Part shown: positions 54,519 through 63,065 of the stretch, piece by piece
How positions within the stretch are numbered: the first letter of the stretch is position 1
Layout: every line of letters starts with the position of its first letter
DNA from: Desulfococcus multivorans
GTDB lineage: Bacteria > Desulfobacterota > Desulfobacteria > Desulfobacterales > Desulfococcaceae
Reading direction: 5' to 3'
DNA length: 64,000 bases
Assembly: GCF_001854245.1 (NCBI RefSeq)
Contig: NZ_CP015381.1
Location: 2,391,001-2,455,000, forward strand
The notes under the pieces: generated by a model
Told to the model about the DNA's origin: nothing
The model's input: the letters and a program-made list of their open reading frames with translations, nothing else
Databases searched by the model: none
Translations under genes and position numbers: made by a program

Positions 54519-56549
54519 ATGGCCGAAAAACCTGAAATGACTGAAGTCTCTGAAGCCCAAATCGCATCCCATTGGAAAGAGGAAGACTACTACCCGCCGA
54601 CATTAAAGTTCGTGGCCCAGGCGAACATGACGGATGAGACCATATACGATCGGTTCTCCCTGGAAAACGTGCCCGACTGCTTCAAGGAGTACGCGGACCT
54701 TCTCGACTGGTACAAGTACTGGGACGAGATCCTCGACACCAGCGACGCCCCCTGCTACAAATGGTTCAAGGGCGGGCTCATCAACGCGAGCTATAACTGC
54801 GTCGACCGCCACCTGGCCAAGAATCGCAACAAGACCGCCATCCATTTCGTTCCGGAACTCGAGGAGGAGAGGGTAGATCATGTGACCTACCAGGAGCTCT
54901 GGGTTCGGGTCAACGAATTTGCCGCCCTGCTTCAGGATTTCTGCGGTCTGAAGGCCGGGGATCGGGTCACGCTTCACATGCCCATGTCCGCGGAACTCCC
55001 CATCACGATGCTGGCCCTTTGCCGGCTGGGCGTCATCCACTCCCAGGTCTTCGGCGGATTCTCAGGCAAATCCTGCGCCGACAGAATCGTCGACTCCGGA
55101 AGCGAAGTCCTGATCACCATGGACGCCTACTACCGGGGCGGCAAGCTTCTCGACCACAAAATCAAGGCCGACGAAGCCGTCGAGGAGGCGACCAAGCAAG
55201 GCCAGAAGGTCAAAAAGGTTCTCGTGTGGCAACGCTACAACGGCAAATACTCCGCCGAAACGCCCATGGTCGAAGGCCGTGATTTCTTTGTCAACGACGT
55301 TTTGAAGAAATACTACGGGAAGCGGGTCGAGCCCGTCAAGATGCCGGCGGAGGCGCCCCTCTTCCTGATGTACACCAGCGGCACCACCGGCAAGCCCAAG
55401 GGCTGCCAGCACGGCACCGGCGGCTACCTGGCCTATGTCACCGCCACATCCAAGTATGTCCAGGATATCCATCCGGAAGACGTCTACTGGTGCATGGCCG
55501 ACATCGGCTGGATCACGGGTCATTCCTACATCGTCTACGGGCCGTTGGCGCTGGCAGCCTCGACGGTCATTTACGAAGGCATTCCCAATTACCCCGACGC
55601 CGGACGGTGCTGGCGGATCGCCCAGGACCTGGGGGTCAATATCTTTCACACCGCCCCCACGGCCATTCGTGCGCTCCGGAAGATCGGTCCGGACGAACCG
55701 GCGAAGTACAATTACGATTTCAAGCACATGACCACCGTGGGTGAGCCCATCGAGCCCGAGGTGTGGAAGTGGTACTACCACGTCGTCGGCAAAGGCAAGG
55801 CCGCCATCGTCGACACGTGGTGGCAGACGGAAACCGGCGGCTTCCTCTGCAGCACGCTGCCCGGCATCAAAGCCATGAAACCCGGCAGCGCCGGACCTGG
55901 AATGCCCGGCATCCATCCCATCATCCTGGACGACGAGGGCAAGGAAGTCCCCAGCGGCGAGGGCAAGGCCGGGAACATCTGCATCCAGAATCCCTGGCCG
56001 GGCATGTTCCAGACCATCTGGGGCGACCGCGATCGTTTCGTCCGTCAGTATTTTGAACGGTACTGCAAGAATCCCAACAGCAAAGACTGGCGGGATTGGC
56101 CGTACCTGACCGGTGACGCCGCCATCATGGCCGACGACGGATACGTCCGGATCCTGGGCCGCATCGACGATGTTATCAACGTTTCCGGCCACCGTCTGGG
56201 CACCAAGGAACTCGAATCCGCCGCTCTGGTGGTGGAAGAGATCGCCGAGGCCGCCGTCGTCCCGGTCAAACACGAGATCAAGGGCGTGGAACCGGATATG
56301 TACGTGTCCCTGAAGCCGGGTTATGAAGCCAGTGACGAGATTGCCAAGAAGGTCCAGAAGGCCTTGATCAATGAGATCGGCCCCATTGCCAAGGCGAGGA
56401 AGGTCTGGATCGTTCCCGACATGCCCAAGACCCGGTCCGGCAAGATCATGCGACGCATTCTCGCGGCCATCTCCAACGGCACCGATGTTGGGGATACCAT
56501 GACCCTCGCAAATCCGGAGGTGGTGGAGGCCATCAAGAAAATGGCATGA
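54519..56549 (+). CDS. acs: Acetyl-CoA synthetase (AMP-forming)
   Basis: A 676-residue enzyme. Motifs: IASHWKEEDYYPPTLKFVAQ at the N-terminus, P-loop MYTSGTTGKPKG, VDTWWQTETGG, in which the second Trp restricts the pocket to acetate in known Acs, LTGDAA, GRIDDVINVSGHRLGT and the acetylation-site Lys in TRSGKIMRR. It converts acetate, ATP and CoA to acetyl-CoA. ATG 54519 follows AAGGAG. An in-frame start at 54465 adds 18 residues. Acetate assimilation or complete oxidation fits an acetate-using anaerobe. Confidence 0.95.
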   Translation: MAEKPEMTEVSEAQIASHWKEEDYYPPTLKFVAQANMTDETIYDRFSLENVPDCFKEYADLLDWYKYWDEILDTSDAPCYKWFKGGLINASYNCVDRHLAKNRNKTAIHFVPELEEERVDHVTYQELWVRVNEFAALLQDFCGLKAGDRVTLHMPMSAELPITMLALCRLGVIHSQVFGGFSGKSCADRIVDSGSEVLITMDAYYRGGKLLDHKIKADEAVEEATKQGQKVKKVLVWQRYNGKYSAETPMVEGRDFFVNDVLKKYYGKRVEPVKMPAEAPLFLMYTSGTTGKPKGCQHGTGGYLAYVTATSKYVQDIHPEDVYWCMADIGWITGHSYIVYGPLALAASTVIYEGIPNYPDAGRCWRIAQDLGVNIFHTAPTAIRALRKIGPDEPAKYNYDFKHMTTVGEPIEPEVWKWYYHVVGKGKAAIVDTWWQTETGGFLCSTLPGIKAMKPGSAGPGMPGIHPIILDDEGKEVPSGEGKAGNICIQNPWPGMFQTIWGDRDRFVRQYFERYCKNPNSKDWRDWPYLTGDAAIMADDGYVRILGRIDDVINVSGHRLGTKELESAALVVEEIAEAAVVPVKHEIKGVEPDMYVSLKPGYEASDEIAKKVQKALINEIGPIAKARKVWIVPDMPKTRSGKIMRRILAAISNGTDVGDTMTLANPEVVEAIKKMA

Positions 56550-56668
56550 CCGGCGCAGACAGGCGGCTGTCGCTCCGAAGACCTCGGAGCGACGACCCTC
56601 TGTTGAAAAAAAAGTTGTGTTGATCCGTGATTTCTGATAAATAATTTATAATTCGATGTCTTATTTAC

Positions 56669-56693
56669 AAGGCAGGGGGTTGCCCCCTGCCTT
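56669..56693 (+). terminator. Hairpin terminator after acs
   Basis: AAGGCAGGGGG and CCCCCTGCCTT form an 11-bp stem with a three-base loop, followed by CTTCAT. The T-tract is weak but the position 120 bp after acs suits a terminator. Confidence 0.7.
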
Positions 56694-56751
56694 CTTCATG
56701 AAACAGAGTCCAGGGCCCCGGTCCTGATACGACTGTGAAACCGGCTGAATC

Positions 56752-57399
56752 GTGGATACACCCTTACCTGTTCCCTATGTTATCGGCGCCGCCCATCTGG
56801 CCCTCGACGATGTCACGGCATTCGTCATCTCCGCACTACTCGCCGTTATGATCCATGCCGAAGGGCAGGCCTTCGTAGCGACGGCCCTGGGGGATGTTCA
56901 ACCCGACCGCAGCCGTCGCTTCCACTTCAATGCTTTTCTCCATCTCGATATTTTAGGGACGCTCTCCTTTCTGCTCGCCGGGTTCGGATGGCCCAGAAAG
57001 GTCGATATCGACACGACACCCTTCGCCAACCCGGCTCTTGCCGCCATCCTCGTCCGATTCGGCGGACCCGTCGCCAATTTCCTCATGGCCGGCATCGCGG
57101 GAAGCATCGTCTGGGTGCTGAGCCACTGGGGTTCTCAGGACCGGGTTTTTACCATGGTCGCCATCGTCAACGTCACCACCGCCGTCTACCACTTGATTCC
57201 AATCCCGCCCCTCGCCGGAGCGAGTCTGATCAGCACCTTTCTGGACCCCCGAAAAAATGCACACCAACTCTATACCCGCATGGGTCCGTACATACTGATC
57301 GGCATCTTCCTTTTCGAACGGTTTTCGCACTGGAAACCCGTCAGCACCCTGTTGAACCCATGGGTTGTCCGCGCATTCAAATTCATCATCAGTGATTGA
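56752..57399 (+). CDS. Site-2-protease-like (M50) membrane protein with degenerate active site
   Basis: A 215-residue membrane protein with about five hydrophobic helices arranged as in M50 rhomboid-shaped S2P proteases. The HExxH motif is replaced by H-A-E-G-Q (MIHAEGQAFVATAL) and the second motif N-x-x-P-x-x-P-L-D-G appears as IPIPPLAGAS without the metal-binding Asp. Both suggest loss of catalysis. FGGPVANFLMAGIAGSIVWV is the conserved membrane stretch. GTG 56752 is used; no good ribosome site is seen, so the start is uncertain. Confidence 0.75.
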   Translation: MDTPLPVPYVIGAAHLALDDVTAFVISALLAVMIHAEGQAFVATALGDVQPDRSRRFHFNAFLHLDILGTLSFLLAGFGWPRKVDIDTTPFANPALAAILVRFGGPVANFLMAGIAGSIVWVLSHWGSQDRVFTMVAIVNVTTAVYHLIPIPPLAGASLISTFLDPRKNAHQLYTRMGPYILIGIFLFERFSHWKPVSTLLNPWVVRAFKFIISD

Positions 57400-57553
57400 C
57401 CTCCGGGCGCCCATGCAACGGATTTCTTTCTTGACCCTGAATATTCTTTTGATTATGTTCAAAATACCTGTTTCGGATATTCCGGCGACGGCGTCACTCG
57501 GCATTGCATCGACGACCTGAACCCATATTTCATCAATCTCAAGGAGGTCTCTC

Positions 57554-58186
57554 ATGGCAGTGATTACCATCTCCAGGCAGTATGGCGCGGGCGGAAAGAC
57601 ATTGGGGCAATTGATTGCCAAAAAGCTGAACTATACGCTTGTCAATGAGGAAATCGTTGAGAAAATAGCGGAAAAAGCGAATGTCTCCAGAGACTGGGTG
57701 GAGGATTTCGAAAAGGAGGCCGGAGGAGCGCTCCAGAAATTCATGTCGGGACTCATCTCCACGTCTTACGTAGAGCGGATTCTCGGAAAAGAGAAAGGGT
57801 TTCTGGATGAAGATAAGTATGTGGAATCCCTCCATGAGATCATCACCCAGATCGCCAAGGAAGACAACATCGTTTTCATCGGCAGGGGAGGGCAGTACAT
57901 CCTCCAGGACCATCCAAAGGCCTTTCACATTCTTTTGATCGCCGAAAAGGTGGACCGCATCAACTTCATGAAAAAGCACTACGGTCTCTCCTATGGAGAA
58001 GCCACCCAGGTGGTTGAAACCATGGGAAAACGGCGTGCCAACCTCTATAAACGATTCGGCAAGAAGGACTTCGATAAACCGGAACTCTATCATGTGGTGC
58101 TCAACATGAGCAAATTGAGTATGGAGGAGGCATCGGACTTCGTCTACCGAATGGTGGCGGACCTGGTCTGCCACCTGGCGGAATAA
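57554..58186 (+). CDS. Cytidylate kinase-like family protein
   Basis: A 210-residue P-loop protein of the cytidylate-kinase-like family: VITISRQYGAGGKTLGQLIA, then VSRDWVEDFE, VFIGRGGQYIL and a basic lid (GKRRANLYKRFG). It is not the standard Cmk, which is shorter in the lid and usually precedes rpsA. Substrate is unknown. Ribosome site AAGGAGG is ideal. The SPL-like gene follows 17 bp later. Confidence 0.85.
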   Translation: MAVITISRQYGAGGKTLGQLIAKKLNYTLVNEEIVEKIAEKANVSRDWVEDFEKEAGGALQKFMSGLISTSYVERILGKEKGFLDEDKYVESLHEIITQIAKEDNIVFIGRGGQYILQDHPKAFHILLIAEKVDRINFMKKHYGLSYGEATQVVETMGKRRANLYKRFGKKDFDKPELYHVVLNMSKLSMEEASDFVYRMVADLVCHLAE

Positions 58187-58203
58187 GGAAAGAGAAGGCC
58201 TGC

Positions 58204-59301
58204 TTGCCCATAACCCAGATCTACATCGACCAGGAGGTGGCCGATCACCCATTGGTCGCCGCCATCCGGTCGAGACGCCCTGTTCCCGCCGTGGTCGTGT
58301 CGGGGGCCCGGGAGGTTTTCGAGGCGGTTTCCGCTGATGACGACCCGGTTCAAAAGGGAAAGGAGGTGCTGTTCCTCACCCGGAACCGCGGACCCTTCAT
58401 CCGAAAATGTCCCGGAACACGCCATTACCGCTGTTGCGACTACATGATCCTCCATGTGGGAACCTTCTGCACCATGGACTGCGCCTATTGCATTCTGCAG
58501 TCCTATTTTCACCCCCCGGTGCTGCAATACTTCGTCAACCACGACGATATGCACCGTGAGTTGGACCGGCATTTCGAACAAAAAACGTTTCGTCGCATCG
58601 GAACGGGCGAGTTCACCGACAGCATGATCTGGGAATACTGGACCGATCTCTCACGGGTCCTGGTGCCCAGATTTGCCCGGCAGACCCATTCGGTGCTGGA
58701 GCTGAAAACCAAGACCACCGCCGTCGACGCCCTGAAACACCTGGACCATCGTCGCAAAACCATCGCGGCATGGTCCGTCAACACCGAGACGGTGATCCGG
58801 CAGAACGAACGCGGAACCGCCGCGCTCACGGCAAGGCTCCGGGCCGCGGCGGACTGCGCGTCCTGGGGATATCCCGTGGCCTTCCATTTCGACCCCATGG
58901 TCGTTTATGACGGTTGCGAGGATGCGTATGAAAAGGTCGTGGAGCAGATTTTCCAGCATGTCTCTCCGGAAAACATCGTCTGGATCAGCATCGGCTCCTT
59001 CCGTTTCATGCCTGCTTTGAAGCCGACCATTCAGCAGCGGTTTCCGGATTCAACCCTTGTTTACGGCGAGTTCGTCCCAGGCATCGATGAGAAGATGCGC
59101 TATTTCAAGCCGCTCAGAATCCGCCTTTACCGCCGCATCTACGACGCACTCAGGCGGATCGCCCCCGAGGTGACGGTCTATTTCTGCATGGAGGACGACG
59201 AGGTGTGGCAAAAATCCTTCGGATTCACCCCGGCCGAAAAGGGGGGGCTTCCCTGGATGCTCGACGAAAGCGCCATTCAACACTGCAATCTCACGACGTG
59301 A
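58204..59301 (+). CDS. Spore photoproduct lyase-like radical SAM protein
   Basis: A 365-residue radical SAM enzyme with the cluster motif CTMDCAYC and the SPL-family surroundings ILQSYFHPPVLQYFVN, GTGEFTDSMIWEYW, ELKTKT and WSVNTETVIRQNERGT. SPL repairs the spore photoproduct thymine dimer in Bacillus, but relatives in non-sporulating Proteobacteria have unproven functions. The C-terminal Cys of SPL needed for repair is not clearly matched: a Cys near the end (VYFCMEDDEVW) may or may not be equivalent. Start is TTG with GAAGG upstream. The EI24-like gene follows within 10 bp. Confidence 0.85.
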   Translation: MPITQIYIDQEVADHPLVAAIRSRRPVPAVVVSGAREVFEAVSADDDPVQKGKEVLFLTRNRGPFIRKCPGTRHYRCCDYMILHVGTFCTMDCAYCILQSYFHPPVLQYFVNHDDMHRELDRHFEQKTFRRIGTGEFTDSMIWEYWTDLSRVLVPRFARQTHSVLELKTKTTAVDALKHLDHRRKTIAAWSVNTETVIRQNERGTAALTARLRAAADCASWGYPVAFHFDPMVVYDGCEDAYEKVVEQIFQHVSPENIVWISIGSFRFMPALKPTIQQRFPDSTLVYGEFVPGIDEKMRYFKPLRIRLYRRIYDALRRIAPEVTVYFCMEDDEVWQKSFGFTPAEKGGLPWMLDESAIQHCNLTT

Positions 59302-59308
59302 GGTGTCC

Positions 59309-60103
59309 ATGGCCATTTCATCCATCCTGACGGCGCTCGGGTACTACCCAAAAGCACATCGGGCCATTCTGCGCCACCGTCTCTGGCCCTACATGATCCT
59401 GCCGGGCCTGATGAGTTTCAGTTTTTTTATCGCGCTCATCAGCATCGGCGCCCTGTACTTCGGTGACATCGCCGCCCACATTCACCAGAATTACCTTCCC
59501 GAATTCATGAAATGGGGCTTTTTGCCGGCCGTCACCCACCTGCTGCTGTGGTGCCTCCTGTTTCTCAGCGGGTATATCCTCTACCAGCCCGTGGTGCTGA
59601 TCCTCTTTTCGCCGGTATTGGGGTATCTTTCTGAAATCACGGAGAAGAAGATTCTGGACGGCCCCGACGTACCGTTTCAGATCCGGCAGGTGTTGAAAGA
59701 CGTTCTGAGGGGACTTCATTTGAGCTTGAGGAACCTGATCCGAATGGTCCTGCTGGTTCTCTCGGCCTGGTTGATGATTCTGATCCCCATTGTGGGCGCG
59801 GTGATCTCCGCGGCGGTCATCTTCCTGATCCAGGCCTATTTCAATGGGTGCGCTCTGGTCGATTATACCCTGGAACGGAAAAATTACGCGGTACGGGATC
59901 GCGTTCGTTTCACCCGGGGGCACCGTGCCCTGGTCACGGGTATCGGAATGGGGTTCATGCTGCTTCTGGTCATCCCGATACTGGGATGGTTCATTGCGCC
60001 GGCTTACGGCACCGTGGCCGCGACCCTCTGCGCCGTTGCCGCCGTAAATAAAAACGCCGGAAAACCCCCTTCTCGTGAAGCGGATTCCCCGGCGCGTCGC
60101 TGA
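59309..60103 (+). CDS. EI24/CysZ-like membrane protein
   Basis: A 264-residue membrane protein with a short cytoplasmic N-terminus (LTALGYYPKAHRAILRHRLW), about four to five membrane helices and the family middle segment LFSPVLGYLSEITEKKILDG. Members include the sulfate transporter CysZ and EI24 relatives. No sulfate-assimilation gene is adjacent, so the cargo is uncertain. ATG 59309 is preferred over GTG 59303; GAGG lies just upstream. Confidence 0.82.
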   Translation: MAISSILTALGYYPKAHRAILRHRLWPYMILPGLMSFSFFIALISIGALYFGDIAAHIHQNYLPEFMKWGFLPAVTHLLLWCLLFLSGYILYQPVVLILFSPVLGYLSEITEKKILDGPDVPFQIRQVLKDVLRGLHLSLRNLIRMVLLVLSAWLMILIPIVGAVISAAVIFLIQAYFNGCALVDYTLERKNYAVRDRVRFTRGHRALVTGIGMGFMLLLVIPILGWFIAPAYGTVAATLCAVAAVNKNAGKPPSREADSPARR

Positions 60104-60110
60104 AAGCCAT

Positions 60111-60130
60111 CGACCGGGCTGCCCCGGTCG
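60111..60130. terminator. Hairpin between convergent EI24-like and EF-G genes
   Basis: CGACCGGG and CCCGGTCG form an 8-bp stem with a four-base loop exactly between the two stops. It lacks a clear T-run but could act in both directions. Confidence 0.45.
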
Positions 60131-60135
60131 GGATC

Positions 60136-62211
60136 TTATTCCTTCTCTTTGTTGGCTTCTTCGATTACCTTTTCCGCCAACTGGGCCGGAACTTCGTCGT
60201 AATGCGAGAACTCCATGGTGTACATGCCTCGTCCGCCGGTCATGGATCTTAAATCCGGAGCATAGGTCAGAAATTCCGCCAAAGGCACCTGGGCCTTGAT
60301 GACCTGGTTCTTCCCCTCGGTGTCCATGCCCAGGACCCGCCCGCGTCGGCCGTTGAGGTCGCCCATGATGTCCCCCATGTATTCGTCGGGAGTGACCACC
60401 GTAACGTTCATGATCGGTTCGAGGAGCACCGGCTTGGCCTGCTCTACGGCTTTCTTGAAGGCAAGGGCGCCGGCGATCTTGAAGGCCATTTCAGAAGAAT
60501 CGACGGTGTGATAGGAGCCGTCGTCCACGGTAACCCTGAAATCGACGCAGGGAAAGCCCGCCAGTATGCCCTTTTCGGAGGCTTCGATCACCCCCTTCTC
60601 GACGGCGGGGATATAGGTCTTTGGAATGGCGCCGCCGACAATGGCGTCAACGAATTCAAAGCCGGCGCCCCGGGGCATCGGTTCCATCTGGATCCAGCAG
60701 TCGCCGAACTGGCCGTGGCCGCCGGTCTGTTTCTTGTGCCGTCCCTGAACCCGGACCTTCTTCTTGATGGTTTCCTTGTAGGGCACCTTGGGGAGATTGA
60801 GCGCCACCTCCACGTTGAACTTCCGCTTGAGTTTTTCGACCACCACCTCGATATGGACCTGCCCTCTGCCGGACAGAAGGATTTCCTTGGTCTGGGAGTT
60901 TCGATCCAGTTTGAGACCAAGGTCCTCTTCCATGATCTTGGTGAGGGAACTGAAGACCTTGTCCTCATCGCCCTTGTTTTTGGCTGAAACGGCAAAAGAG
61001 ATGAGGGTGGGCAGGGGTTCGGCGCATTTGAAGAGGACCTTGTTCCCATCGTCGCAAAGGGTGTCGCCGGTAAAGGTTTCCTTCAGTTTGGCCACCGCCA
61101 GGATTGAACCGGGAATAGCTTCCCTGGCCGGCTTCTGCTCTTTTCCCAGAACCGTCAGCAGTTGGTTGAACCGTTCCTTGGTGTCCTTGTTGCTGTTGTA
61201 GAAGGTTCCGTCGCTGCCCAGTTTTCCGGAGACCACCCGAAACAGATTGAGACGCCCGGCATAAGGATCCGCAATGGTCTTGAACACGAACGCGGAAAAC
61301 GGCGCATCGGGGGAGGGGATGCATTCGACCTCCTGGTCCTTGTGGGGGTGCTTGCCGACCCTGGAGCCGCGGTCCTCGGGGGAGGGCATGACGTTCACGA
61401 TGAAATCCATGAGCAGGTTGATGCCGACATTGGCGATGGCCGATCCGCAGAGGACGGGCACGAACGTCCGGGAGAGGGTTCCTTTGCGAAGGGCCGTCTT
61501 GATGTCGTCGTCGGACAGGACTTCCCCTTCGAGATATCGTTCGATGAGCGCGTCGTCCGCCTCGGCAACGTTCTCGATCAGTTCCTCGCGGGCCGCCTCG
61601 GCAGCTTCCTGCATATCCGCCGGAATATCCTCCATCGCCATTTTCCCGTCGGCGTCGTAAACGCCGGCCTTCATGGTGATCAGGTCCACGATGCCCTTGA
61701 AATCCGCCACATTCCCGATGGGCAGTTGCAGCAGGATCGGTTTGGGGGTGTCGAAATTTTCCTGGATGTCCTGGAGCGTCCGCTGAAAATCGGAGCGGTC
61801 GCGATCGAGCCGGTTGATGAATATCGCGGAGGGCATGTTGAAGTCCCCGGCAAACGCCCACCCCTGTTCGGTCTGAACCCTTACGCCGTCCACGGCGTCG
61901 ACAACGAAAACGGCGCCGTCCGCGGCTTCCATGCAGAGCTTCGTATCGGTAAAGAAATTCTGATCTCCCGGCGTGTCGAGCAACGTGACCGTATGCTTTT
62001 TCCATGTCAATTGATGCAGCCCGGTTGAGATGCTTGAGCTCCGTTTCAGTTCCTCGGGTTCAAAATCCATAGCGGTGTTGCCGTCTTCCACGCGTCCGAT
62101 TCGATTGGTCACACCGGCGTCAAACAACATCACCTCGGCCAGGGATGTTTTGCCGGCACCGCCGTGCCCAACCAGGGCGATATTTCTCAACTTATCAACC
62201 ATTTCAGCCAT
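60136..62211 (-). CDS. Elongation factor G paralogue (EF-G-like GTPase)
   Basis: A 691-residue translation GTPase with EF-G domain order. G1 is GHGGAGKT (residues 15-22) rather than AHIDAGKT, G3 DTPGDQNF and G4 NRLD in place of NKMD. Domain IV motif GGHGQFGDCWIQMEP and GRRGRVLGMD are present. These changes place it with EF-G-like paralogues found beside the main EF-G in many bacteria, whose role (a second EF-G, ribosome recycling or stress) is not settled. No ribosomal protein or EF-Tu gene is adjacent, which also argues against the main fusA. Upstream of tlyA on no shared transcript evidence; ATG 62211 has GAGAGGAG upstream. Confidence 0.9.
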   Translation of the reverse strand: MAEMVDKLRNIALVGHGGAGKTSLAEVMLFDAGVTNRIGRVEDGNTAMDFEPEELKRSSSISTGLHQLTWKKHTVTLLDTPGDQNFFTDTKLCMEAADGAVFVVDAVDGVRVQTEQGWAFAGDFNMPSAIFINRLDRDRSDFQRTLQDIQENFDTPKPILLQLPIGNVADFKGIVDLITMKAGVYDADGKMAMEDIPADMQEAAEAAREELIENVAEADDALIERYLEGEVLSDDDIKTALRKGTLSRTFVPVLCGSAIANVGINLLMDFIVNVMPSPEDRGSRVGKHPHKDQEVECIPSPDAPFSAFVFKTIADPYAGRLNLFRVVSGKLGSDGTFYNSNKDTKERFNQLLTVLGKEQKPAREAIPGSILAVAKLKETFTGDTLCDDGNKVLFKCAEPLPTLISFAVSAKNKGDEDKVFSSLTKIMEEDLGLKLDRNSQTKEILLSGRGQVHIEVVVEKLKRKFNVEVALNLPKVPYKETIKKKVRVQGRHKKQTGGHGQFGDCWIQMEPMPRGAGFEFVDAIVGGAIPKTYIPAVEKGVIEASEKGILAGFPCVDFRVTVDDGSYHTVDSSEMAFKIAGALAFKKAVEQAKPVLLEPIMNVTVVTPDEYMGDIMGDLNGRRGRVLGMDTEGKNQVIKAQVPLAEFLTYAPDLRSMTGGRGMYTMEFSHYDEVPAQLAEKVIEEANKEKE

Positions 62212-62318
62212 TTAAACTCCTCTCTGCATTATTTTTTGAATTTATGGAAAAATTCAAATTTACCCCCTAAATTGTTAATTCTTATATGTTTTATATCGAA
62301 AAATCAAGACGAATTCCA

Positions 62319-63065
62319 TCAGGACTCAGGGAGCTTGAGTAAAATGATGAACTCCCGGTTGCCTTTGGGTCCAAGTACAGGGGAGGGGACCACCCCCCCG
62401 GGGTGCAGTCCGATCTCCTCGAAGAAGACGGAAAGGGCCTCGATGACCTGGTCATGGAGCCCGGCATCCCGAACGACGCCGCCTTTTCCGACGTTTCCTT
62501 TTCCCACTTCGAATTGCGGCTTGATCAACGCCAGAATCCCCCCCCCCGGTTTCATGAACGCGAGGACCGCCGGCACGACGATTTTGAGGGAAATGAAGGA
62601 AGTGTCGATGGTCGCCAGATCGACGGGGGAGGGGAGGGCCGTCGGATCCATGAGGCGGATGTTGGTGCGCTCGATGACCGTCACCCGTGGATCTTCCCGC
62701 AACTTCCAGGCCAGTTGGCCATACCCGACATCCACGGCATAAACATGGGCCGCGCCGTGCTGGAGAAGACAGTCGGTAAAACCGCCGGTGGAAGCCCCGA
62801 CATCCAGGCACGCCTTGCCCCGGACCGAAACCTGGAAGGCCGCCAGACCGGCCGCCAGTTTCAGTCCTCCCCGGCTGACATAAGGGATGTCCTCCCCTTT
62901 CATGCGGATCGGATCGGACGTGGAGACAAGCGCTCCTGGTTTGTCCACCGGCACGCCGTTGACCAGGATCTTTCCCGCCATGACAAGGGCCCGGGCCCGC
63001 TGACGGGTCTGGGCCATCCCCAGCTCGACGACGCGAAGATCCAGCCGCTTTTTGTCGGCCGCCAT
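62319..63065 (-). CDS. tlyA: TlyA-family RNA methyltransferase (S4 plus FtsJ-like domains)
   Basis: A 248-residue protein with an S4 RNA-binding domain (residues 1-60, LDLRVVELGMAQTRQRARAL) and an FtsJ-like SAM domain (ACLDVGASTGGFTDCLLQHG, TIDTSFISLKIVV, ALIKPQFEVGKGNVGKGGVV). TlyA 2'-O-methylates rRNA in mycobacteria. Homologues are also annotated as hemolysin A. Its start overlaps the dxs stop (TGATG). Confidence 0.93.
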   Translation of the reverse strand: MAADKKRLDLRVVELGMAQTRQRARALVMAGKILVNGVPVDKPGALVSTSDPIRMKGEDIPYVSRGGLKLAAGLAAFQVSVRGKACLDVGASTGGFTDCLLQHGAAHVYAVDVGYGQLAWKLREDPRVTVIERTNIRLMDPTALPSPVDLATIDTSFISLKIVVPAVLAFMKPGGGILALIKPQFEVGKGNVGKGGVVRDAGLHDQVIEALSVFFEEIGLHPGGVVPSPVLGPKGNREFIILLKLPES

